Shown: one piece after another, positions 38,701 to 50,700 of the stretch
Layout: the number at the start of each line of letters is the position of its first letter
Numbering within the stretch: the stretch's first letter is position 1
The notes under the pieces: model-generated
The model's input: the letters and a program-made list of their open reading frames with translations, nothing else
The model's database searches: none
Told to the model about the DNA's origin: nothing
Translations under genes and position numbers: made by a program
NCBI RefSeq assembly: GCF_910592395.1
Contig: NC_088309.1
Span: forward strand, 7,010,501-7,074,500
DNA: 64,000 bases
Source of the DNA: Lineus longissimus
Lineage: Eukaryota > Nemertea > Pilidiophora > Heteronemertea > Lineidae
Reading direction: 5' to 3'

Positions 38701-41700
38701 AAAATATTGAGAGTTTATAAGCAAAAATGCAAAGCATGTTTAACCACATTTTTGCCTCATTTGCTGAAGAACTTATGGTTGAAGAAAGTGAGACACGAAA
38801 GAATTATCTCTGTTTGGGCATTCTGGCTGATGCTTTTTTTCTGTAGTCCGAAGGGTATACATATCTGCCAAATCAAGATGAGAAAAAGACTCGTTCCCCA
38901 TGTCAAGGAGGGAGATATAAATTTAACAAGCCATTAATACTTGTCTATCACTCACTAACATTGATTGATGAATTCGGTAGTATAATATAGGACCACTTAT
39001 ATGTAGAGTATCGAACAAGAAATCAAGTACTTACACAGTGAATATTGCTCTGTAACGGCCAACTTGAGATTAATTGTGTCAAGAATTGTCCCCATTAAGT
39101 TTGATATTTGCTATCTGGATTCACTGTGAATCCATCAGGGAACTGTAGTGATGAACAATCAAGATCTAATCGACACAGAATTGCCAAGCACAAGGTTTCT
39201 GTAGCTGCAGTCATCATACATGTGACAAAAAGGCGTAAAGCTGGGACCATAACAATGCAAGAGTAATCTGTATTGGTTGCTGTAACCATAAAACAGTTGT
39301 TGCTTGCTGGAACCACATTGCAAGCAAAAACCTTGTTGGTGCTTGAGTTCTGGAACCACCACCAGCCTTTCTATCAGCAATCTGGACTGGTGAGGCCAAT
39401 GCTCTGCCCTCAGCACCTGTTAACTGATCCCATGACCAATGATAGGAATGTATATATACAAATCGCTGCTAAACACAACAAATACCGCCTTTTATCATAC
39501 TTATTTTCATTGTTTAGACATGCCAAGAATGTTCATGAGTAGACCTTACACCTTATTGCTTCCAAGTATGATATGTAGCCTTCTGCTCAACATCCAATGT
39601 AGCTTTGTTTATACATTGGTTTGAACATACATTGTTTAAACTGCATCCTACATCCTACATCCTAGTAACAGAAATTACGCATTCCATCTGGGGAAAAGCA
39701 GCACAAAGCTGTTCTTCTATATACATATTAGACTGGTACCAGTGTCATCCCTCCTGCACAGTACACCAAGGAAGCTACAACAGAACCTCTCTATAAAGGA
39801 CACCCTTGAGACTGACAAATGCTGTCCATAATTAAGAGGTGTCCTGATTACAGAGGTCAACTTCAAAAGAAATGGCCAACTTGGGACCTATGCAGTGTCC
39901 TCCATAAAGAAGGTGCCCTGACACAAGGTTGATACCCAGTAACAGCAGAGGAGAGAGGCTTTGGTTTCATTATTTTTAGTCTTGAATAGTAACAACGTTT
40001 TCTATGCTGTCTGATATATTCTCAGAATTGGTTATGTCTATTAAAAAGGAAAGAATGTTTTATCATGGGAAAAAACTGACTAGTTACCAATTTGCCAAAT
40101 GATATCAAGCTTTACACTGATGCATCCGACCCATTCAAACATTGTATTGAATGTCAACACAGAAGCTGATCAAATTCTTCGCCATGGAAGTAGCAATATC
40201 ATTGATAGCACCTATCATGTTACAGCGATGTGGGATTTTCTTTTTGAACTCCTGTGATTCCTTGTAGCAGGTGTATACTATCAGCGCATCCATTGCCTCA
40301 CTCAGAGTCGGAAGTCCAGCCAGTATAACAGGTCAGAGTCCAATGATAGTTGTTGAACTTCAATATTCAAGAGGATGGTTGGAGGTCCTAATAATTCTAT
40401 AGCAAATGATGAGAGATGGGAAATTAACACCCATACAATAATAAAAAGATATACCTGGTATCTGGCATGACGGCAAGAAACTTTCTTAAAGGAAATCTTA
40501 CTGTGAAATGAACAGAATGGCGTGTATCTCTAACTGTTAACGTTATGAATGTAATCGTAATTGGTTTTGGGCGGGAAGTCCTATAAGATAGTGGCAACAT
40601 GGCAAAGCTTTAGTTTACAGGATTCCAACGACCGCCAATATTTGTCCTTTATGTCTGGCAATGTGGTTACCCGTCCTAAAAATAAACAGAACCAACTAAG
40701 ACTAAAAGCCAATTAGAAAATCATAAGCTTGTCACAAAGCTTTACACTTACATAATCCTCAACCTTGGTGAAAGCCAATGAATCAGAAATGCCCACGTTC
40801 TCTCCCTTTTATATTGTTTAGTAAAGTTGTATGATATCTAATCTTTCAAACTGCTTCAGCTGATATTTCATCTCCACGTTTTTGAAGTCCCTCATCTTTG
40901 GTTGCTGTCGTCTGTTTTGCCAACCTGGGCCCAGTTGTTCAAAAGAGGTAAAGTGCTTTAGCCTTTTTTACATTTTCACTACCAACGAAAATGTACCTTC
41001 GCTGCATTTCATTGTTCAAAACTCTGGCAAAGATCAGTTAGTTAGATTTGGTCTGCTGAACTTGTGGTCAACAGCTCTCCACTCAGAAACTCATGTAAGG
41101 GAATTCCACAGTGATGACCTAATATATCAACTGCTTTGATACTGACTGAGGCATGTGGAATAGAGGGAATTTCACTTTAAGTCCATTAGACTAAGCGCCA
41201 AACTTGGTTTAACAAGTGGGCCTGTAAGTCAACTCGTAAAAGAATGTGCTGTTGCTAACTGCTTCTTAAAGCAGTCAACAATATTGATAGGTTAATTAAA
41301 AGAAACACACCTTGTGCCAATATCAAATATGGTTTATATGCCTATAATAGGTCAAAATTAGGTGATGTAACTCAACTAATATAGAACTAATCATACAGTC
41401 GGCACTTTAATACATTTGTAATTCTAACAGGATTAGTCTGTCTTTATTTGATCCGTAAACAATAGAGCATTTCGATATTGTATGTGAGAGTTTTGTCAAA
41501 GCAACACAACTTATCACGCCTGTTTCTAATGTTTTAATTCATATAGGTGTCACAATTGATATATAGTGCGTCAATTTAGTTTTGTCATTAAAGTGTATTA
41601 AAGGAATTGGAGTAAGTTTTGTTGAATGTCTTTGCTTTTACCAACAGCCCATTTAGACAAAAATTTAATTCTAATTGATACGATTTTAGTAAAACCCCTT

Positions 41701-44700
41701 GGGGCCAATTTTAACCTTCCCTTTTTCCTATTAACAAATGAAATTTAGACAGCTTACTGTCCACTTACCTCTTTGAGTTGGTGGCATATTACATCTTGGG
41801 TCCTTTGAGGCATTTTAGACCTGATTACCCTACATTAAGCACTTCTTCATGTGAAAGGCCAAGATGGTCATACCCAATTTAACTTATCAACCTGCAAGCT
41901 ATAAAAGTCCTTAAAGTTCAATGTAATTGACCACTGTTTCGGGAACATCGATAAAAATTGGAGAGAAAAGGGATTTTGTCTCATGGGCCCAGGCCTTCTA
42001 ATTACAGACTGATTTGTGGTGATCAACACCTGCTTCCTATATAATCAAGCAATGAGGCCTAGACAATACGCAGACCCTAATTGTCTGCCAAGATGCAGTA
42101 AGGCACCATTTTTGTAAATCCTTATACTATTCCTTTATATTGCCTACTTATCCCTAAATAGATATAAAGTGATAGGAAAGATAGATGTGTAAACTGCCAT
42201 GGTAGCTCTAAAGCCTGTGACACACCATTATTGGTGACATAAGATAGTAACAGGCCTCTTTAGTCGGGCAACCTGGTGTGGGCAATCTGATTTGGGGCTG
42301 GCATCTGAAGGGAATGGACAGGGCACATCATAACAGTAGCAATATCATGGCATCGTCAGCCCTTCTAAAATACTCAAAAATGCATCCTACGATATATCCT
42401 ACTTGGTATTGGCAAAGGGGTGACATTGTTATACCAACACAGAATGACCAATACAACGTGCGCCTATTTTTTGCTTTCTAAATTGGATTTCAAGAGCCAA
42501 GCCCTCTAATATACCAGATTTTTCTTAGGATTCCTATTGTTATCACAGGGCAGGTTGAAGGGTCATTACCCGCTGACAGCTATGGATATATCCAGCTAAG
42601 GCTCAATAGCACTGTTGACACCCGTTACACATAATAATCATCTCAAGAACATGAAACGTCCATTCTTAAATCCTACATAAGGACCTGTTCCGCCATTCAC
42701 GCTTTTTAGACCTTATCCTGAAGGGCTCAAGCATTTCTTGAGCAAGTTGATGTAACAAATCCCAGTCTTGGCCCTAAAGACTTAGTAGTCTCAAGGTTTA
42801 CAATGTTTGTCTTTTCTTTATAGGAAGTGCAGTTGTTTATCTTAAACTTCATTGAATCCCTATGTAGGGCAATATAAAGTGGACAAGTGGTCTGGTCTCA
42901 GGGAAGAGGAAGGGCCTATCAATGAACTTACTTACCAGTCAAAACCAATTTAACTTTAAAGTCAATTGACTGTCAATCGGGTTTTTTTAGAGAAGGGATT
43001 GTCATGTTTAAATTGGAACAAACAATCATGGACTGAACATTATGTTCTTGTAAACGATATAATCGAAGAAAATCTGTTCAAAAGTCGGTTAGACCATTTC
43101 ACACAAGGTGTGAAGATGCGAGTTGACGACCCATTGAAACTGTCACATTATTAGGTGAAGTCTTCAATCAACCGATAGGCAACTGATAACAAAGACAGTA
43201 ACATATCCTCTTCAAGGTTATACCTCAAGGAGATTTCTAGTGACCTGCAGAGCTTCCTCAGGTCACAGTTCCAGACTACCTGTCAAAGACATTCAAAAAA
43301 CCTGTCATTAGCCTAAAGTAAATACCTGTACCAATACCTGTCACAATTTGAACAAACACTCTATACTTGAAGTGATACACACTCCCGAATCTTTAAACAA
43401 AGCTTATGACTGACCCAGGTCTCACCTCAATTGTATTTGGTGTAAGGATCAGAACCTTTATATTACAAACGCAGGGACATAGATGACCCTTCAAAAAGTT
43501 TTCTAAATTTACCTCTGTAATTTTTGTTGGTTGTTTACTGATATTAGGCAAGCTCTGTTGTTCCCAAATTTTCACCCTTCAACATTATAGGCCTTGAGGC
43601 ATGGGTGCACGAGATGGTGAAGTTTTCCCTTGATGGATTACACACGGCCAGTGTTTCAGCCTACTTCTACATTTTCACAGCCCAAGAAAATGTACCATCT
43701 GATTTCATCTTTCATCATTTATTCAAGATCACACATTGTTTGGACTGCTCTCTTGACCAACAGTATTGACAGATTGTTAAAGATGATATCAAATCATTAT
43801 TTAATAGAGAAATAGTGAAATATAGATTAGTTAATTACATCATATCAGATAGTCATAACAAAACAACAACGTCATTATTAATTTCAAGAAACAAATGTTT
43901 TGTGATTATGACACAATTGGCGACTTGAAGTATCATTTTGAAGATTTTGGAATTCACTGACCATGCAAACACAAGTTGTGTTCTTATAACCAACGCCAGT
44001 CTAGATTCCACTTGATTACCCAAGTTTGGTCAATATATCTGGAGTGGACCTGTGCCAAGCACTGTGCCATTAACAAGAGGCCCAAGGGCCTGGCCCTTTG
44101 CTTGAAGTTGGGTCAGGTCCCATGAAAGGAAGGTCAAAGATACAATTGCTCTGGGGCAAGGGCAACTTTTGTGGTGATACTCAAAAGTTGATGCCAAACA
44201 GAAAATTAAGAACCAATTAATTAGGCACCAATGGAGGCCCAAAAGGGGCCATTCGAACAATTATCCAGCATGAGGGGAATTGAAAGGTTCTAGAACATGA
44301 CGACCATGAAAAGAAATTTATTAGTTTTAGTCAGTCTTCATAAAAAAGGCAAATTACCTCAACTTTTTGAAGTGATAGAGATCACAAGATTCACAATATC
44401 ACATAACTGCCTTCAGGGAAAATTAAGACAAATCTCTGCTGACCCGTGAAATTTCACCCAACAATTTTTTTCGCAGATGTATTTTGTTCAACAGGCATTG
44501 TCATTGTGTATCTCAAATGCATTAAAACATAATAGAAAGACATTCAAGATAAGCAATTGATAAAGTTCATGAACCTTTCAAAGGTTTAAACCATACAATG
44601 CAGACTTGAAAAGAAAGTGTTATGCAATGCAAAAACTAATTAGATTCGGATGAATTTGAAAGTTTAAGTTAATCGGTCACAGTTGGTTTTAAAAACAGGT

Positions 44701-47700
44701 GTCCTCTTATCTCTAGTTTGACCACAGTTTCATCTGGAATTCACCTGGAATACATGTTTTCAAGTTCATAGTCCTATTAAGCCAAATTTGGTATTTAACA
44801 ACATTGAGCTTTTCAAAATTACGCTTTTCAAATCATGTAATAAAAATATCTGTGATCATTATTATTCCAAAGAGGCTGTCTCAGTGGCATTGACAAAGTA
44901 TGAAGAAAATGGAATGGCCAACACTGTGTACAGTTCCTTTGAACTTGGATATTGAGTAGGCCTATAGCATGTGCTGATAGGGGCTAAGTGGTATCCAAGG
45001 ATTCTCTACCAGTACCCAAAAACAGATAGGTGATCTTGCTTCATGTATAGTACATAGCTCTGAGTTATAACTGTTCATATATGAATTTTGCGTATGCTCC
45101 ATCGCCCTTCTTCCGAGTTCCAAGTTCAAAATCATTAGTTGATGTCAGTCCTTGATAACAAGTCAGAGCCTTGAAAAACAAGCCAAAACTAGTAGACGAT
45201 GACATCCTTCCTTTTTACAGAAGAATTCAACAACACCAGGTGCCAAGGTAAAAGCCCTTAGATCTCTCACCCATGCCGGAATCAACCTTGTGCCATGGCC
45301 CAAAGTCGAAAGATCAGATACTGTAAACAGAATTTTAGGGAGACTCTTAGCATTTCTAATCACATATTAAAATTCGATGTGTGATTTGAAAAGCATGCTT
45401 TAGAGTGCATACTTTTTTAGGACAAGATATAGCGTTCAAATCACATTGGAAGAAGCCTATGGTCTAATTTCTCCCATTACACATTGAATTGGTAAATCTG
45501 GACTTCTTAAAAGTATCCTGATTGCTTTTTTTTCTAATGAGTAACATTCCTGATTGATTAACATCAATTCCAGTCACACCAGGCAATTGTAACATGTCCC
45601 CTTCATCAGCAGCTAGAGTTAAAATGGACTCTTTTTACTGGGTGCAGCTACATGTACTGTAGAACCTCTCTATTAAGGACATCCTCGAGACCCAATTAGT
45701 GCTGTCCCCAATGGATAGATGTCCTGATTAAGGAGGTCAAATTGAACGGAAAGAAACAATTTGGGTCCGAAATTGTGTCTTTAATAGAGAGGTGACAGCA
45801 GTGAGGTGTCTGCTCTGGGAGGTCCCACTGTATACAGTGTGTCTTCTAAAACACATAGGACATTTTGAACAGATGAAAGTGCTTGCCAGGATTTTCTGCA
45901 CAGCGCACTGACTGGTGTCTCAAATTGACACAGGTTTTCAAATTGGTGGAAGTACAGATTATGTCTATTGCTTGAAAAGATGCTCATAAGTTTCAGCAAT
46001 CTCGGACAGGTTTTTTTTCCAATATTCAAGAGATGGGATATAATAAGCACATGGTCGTTCAATGAAATTCAAAATGTTCAGTTTGGCTCATGGCTTAGTG
46101 TCTCTAAGCAGTGTGCTCTAAGTCATCTAATGATCATGATGTCATGCCCTGGCTTGGCCTTTGTGTCGATTTCATAGAAACTAAATGAAGTGGTCTTAAA
46201 TCGGTGAAATTAGAGTTTGAACACTGGTACATTGATCTGTACAAGGAAGACTAATGAGCAGACAAAGTTTCTGACTATTTTTCCTATTTTTCTTTCCATC
46301 AAACTATCAACCAACATAAAAGTTTCTTAATGAACTGGGTCACACTGGTTATAATTAGCATGGAATTTAATTGAGTAATGAATTGCATCATTTGCTTCTC
46401 CAGGTGCTGCCACCATCATCAGTGCCAAGACTTCCTAACACCACATCCCCACTCAAGGCAAAAGAATAACAAACCTACGAACAACAATTGTCAGATTTAG
46501 ATATTCTAAGCCACAAAATCTTCCCTTTTTAAAATAATTTAATTCTTTTCAAATTGTTTAAAAACTGAACCAACTTTGTATAGAAATCACTTAGCTTTGT
46601 AAAGATTGACAATGTTAATTCATGGAAAGTTTAACTTGTTAGTGGTTGTTGCATAGTCATCATTGTTGGTACTGTCAGTACAAACAATGAACCAAATTCA
46701 TTCTCTGAAAATGTTTTTTTGTGGCAACAATTACTTTGTGGTCCTGATCCACAATATTTGTGAAAAGGCTCCCATCATTTCCTAATGGGAGGTCCAGGGC
46801 CACAACCACAAGAGCAGGACAATTGTCCCTGGGCACAATGCTGAGGATTTAGCTTTGTTGTGGTCAGTTAATCTGTAGAGATTACATTAGTCCTTTCACA
46901 AACCAATAACATTATCATTTTGTCTTTTAACGAAAATATTTTCAAGATACCTGCAGTGGAACCTCCCTAAGCAGACACCTCTCTATCAAGGACACTAGTA
47001 ATGGTTGTTTCTATTCAATTTTACCTCTCTATAATCAGGACATCTCTCTATTAAGGACAACACTTGACTTGGACTGTAGCTTAAACATCAGTTCTGATGG
47101 GTAGTTCTGGGATGTATGATTAAATATGCAAAATATTCCTTTATATCGAATCAAATGTCAAAGACCCAGCGAGAATGATTTTTATGTGTCAGTATTGGCA
47201 TTTTTATAGCTTAACATGACTGAGTGACTGGCACCAATTTTGTGAGGAAGGTCATTAAGCTGAGGAGCTTATACTGTTTTCGAGCCAAATCCTTATTGGA
47301 TCCGAACAGATTTTCTTAAATCGGGGACATGTAGTGTTCTAATCACTGGGTACTTTCCCAGCATAAAACAGACCAGGCAAGGGCTGTTATGGGCAAAACT
47401 TGGAAAAGCTTCCTTTTCGCACATTTAATTGGTAGCTGGCTGGAAGTCCGTCAGAAAACGGGATTTAGAAGGTCCGAGAGCTTACTGATAAACCAAATTC
47501 CTCTCAATAATGAAATGACCAGGAAAATAATACTGTTGCGAATTTAGCGTCATAACAGCCTGGTCATTGAAACCCCTTGGTGAGGTGCTCAAAATAGTTG
47601 ACAATTATCTTTGGTGCAAATATCTCAAAGAGTTACATATTTTTCTGTACATCAGATAGGATAGTATTAAGCATACTTTGAATTTTTCGTAAGTGTTGGT

Positions 47701-50700
47701 ATAAAGTATGGGATATTAGAGATTTTTTCGTCACTGCTATTCCAAATCACAAGCTTCAAGTATGGATGTTTGGTATTTCAGACAATTCAGATAAAATTCC
47801 CATCAGAATAAGTTGTTAAGTATAGATAAAGTCTTTCACTGACATCAATAATTATCATTATAAACTATCAAGAAATAACATTCACACTTCTGGATGCTCA
47901 ATGGCATAAGGGAGACCTTGATAGGGGTTGTTCAATGTTAGGGACGAAGGGTCACAGCTGAAAAATAGAAGAAATTGAAGATATCATACGACTTTGCATA
48001 ATCCCAATAAAAGTATGATTACTCTAAGAAAATGTGACTAAAACTCCACTGCAAACAAAGATGAAGAGTGTACTTACCAAACCATTGCAAGTTGAAAGTG
48101 CCACCTTTGAACCAGGATGTCCTTTTATCTCCCCAACAAAATAACACATTTTGTCATGAATTCGCCGTATTTCCGAATCGCTCACATTTTGAAATTTTCC
48201 TTTTCGTCGTTCAATGACTGTCCCTGGCCCATAAAGCCGGTGATTTGGGACCACTTGCATATGAATTTCCTCATTGTTCAAGGTGAGTTTATAGTGAAGA
48301 GTGTTTTGACTCTGTTTTGAGATTGAGCGAACGTGTCTATGAGATACATGATGAGTCAGTTGATGAGACAAAAAGTTCCCATCCTGTGTCACTTTCCATG
48401 GAATGGATATTTCGTAACTTCGTAACTGGCGCACTAATTCAGCTGTTGTGACAAACAGAGATCCATGGATGGAAATGAAAAAGAAGAAAATATCATTATT
48501 TGATGATCAGAGGAAGGAGACGAAATGTACTCTCAAGGATAGACCCTTAAAGGCACAACTTGGGTGTTGGATTTACCAGGTCAGCAGGAAAATAACACTG
48601 CTTGCCACCATGAGTCGCCACCTGTAGGATCATGCTAATGCTGCTCCCTAATAATGATTTTTGCCAGTGTTATGAGGCAGTTTTGGACCTGATTGTGATA
48701 TCATTGCATTTTTGGTTACTTTCTGCCAGTCACAACAACCTTTTATTGTTGGGCATGACTGTCATATCCCCCTCTATGTCCTCTTTGAGGTTGACCATGG
48801 GCTATTTTTGACACAAAATAGATGGTTTGGGTAAGGATTTAGATCGTTTGTCGGCAAATTGACAGTGAGGTGAAGAAGAACAAATTGACTGAAATTGTCC
48901 CTAATACGCTTAAACATGGTAAGAGACAATTTAACACTGAAAACATTGAACATCAGGGGAATTGTCTTTTTTGTTTACCGGAACCTCACAACAAAATGCC
49001 CCTAAAAATAGAGAACCTTCCACCCTAAGTTGAATTGAAAAACTTTTACATCAGTAGTAGACTATACAGATAATTTAGTTGAGCTACATGTAACAATGAC
49101 ATACCCTTTTTTTACATACCAGGGTAATGAAATTAAGCAGAGAAGTGTCTATAATTTGGGAAACCTTCATGACACTTGCTCAAAACCTGAATATTGAGCT
49201 AAGATTTCTGTACACTCCTCTAGAAGATGCGCTACTCTCAACCGGCAAGTTAAGCTGAAAATTTGCAAGACCACCTGAAGATCTCTCTTTTCTAGAATAG
49301 AACTGACAGTCATTTAAATCTTTAACAAAATAGCCAAACTTGATCCTGTCCTTTATTTATCTAAGTATTGTCGCTCTGTTCTTTCCCTCTCACAAAGCCA
49401 CAGTAGGCTTATGCATAGAAAATTGGCTGGAAGGTGTTGGGAGTTTATTTCGGCCCTTTGAACCATTGTAACTGGTATTCTGAAGCGCTATCTTGACTGT
49501 AAGATCCCTTGTACTAACACAAGCTTCTATCCTAAGTCCAAATTTGGCAAGGGATCTAAGTCCCGCAGTGTACCTAAGGTGTTTGAGCTGAGAAATATCT
49601 CAAGAGGGTAATGCTCTAGTTAATTTCTAAGGAAGATTTAGGAATTTTTGTACAAATTACAGGAGAAGTGGTCCAAGTCTTATCTAATGGTTTAGGACCA
49701 CCTTGACTTGACTCCTGAAGTTGAAAATGCATTTTCACAACAATATAATTCAATGATGTACGATATAGGGATAGTTGACTAGTACCAGCACAAGTTTCTC
49801 ACGCCAACATGGAATCACTAGAATTATTTCATCCGTCACTTTTCTTCATTTATAAATGCTGGAATGAAGTATGTCACATCGCCTACAGAAAAAGTACACA
49901 GACATAAAAGAAAAGATAAAGGAAAAACTTATTCTAATTGTATATGAGAGGATACTGCTGTCCTGAATATCATGAACCATGATGATGCATTTCAATGTAT
50001 TCATCATGGACCTATACTGCCTACTGAAGTTAACAAAGAAAGTGGTGTTTTAAAAGAAAAATAATCACCGATTCATTCTACCAAACAATGCTCAGTTTAA
50101 ATCATGTTTTATTTTCGTAACTGGTGACCTGATTTTGATTTAATGATACAATTCAATTAAAAGCCAACACAAATAGCGTCCTGCAATCGAACTTAGAAGT
50201 AGTTTTAACCCCTAAATAAAGTGATGTTTCTCTCTAGACACAACATCCCATGATGTCTGATGTCACACACAACATCATTCATACGCATCGTGTCAAACAC
50301 GTTGTTAGGAAACCCAAAAATCAGTGTCTTTAATAGGGAGGTTACCCTGCTTACAGAGGTGTCCGCTAAGGGAGGTTCCACTATATTAGATGAGAATGTA
50401 CAACCTGGCAATTCAGAATATATGTAACACCAGGCAGCGGCAATGGAATCAGTGTTTACCACAGAATATTGTCAGACTGATTGTCTTGATTGACACCTCG
50501 TTAAAAAATAATGAAAACACTTATCGCAGAAAAATCAAAAGTGGCTATTATTGAACTTAATCTGACCCTCCCCATTATTGCGATAAGTGTGAAAAACAGT
50601 CTAATAGGCGAGCAATGTGCACTACCAGTTAAAAAAAAATCGATGTTGGGCTTCTTCTAGTTCAGCTACTTTGGATCTTACAATATACAGTGGAACCTCT

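Larger units (their letters stand above)
33937..48077. other. ADAMTS intron 2 (14.1 kb)
   Basis: Largest intron. Contents seen: one palindromic MITE with TGACGTCA motifs, a related repeat pair at 40.9 and 43.6 kb, and three copies of the AACCTCTCTATTAAGGACA element family. No supported exon on either strand. Confidence 0.6.
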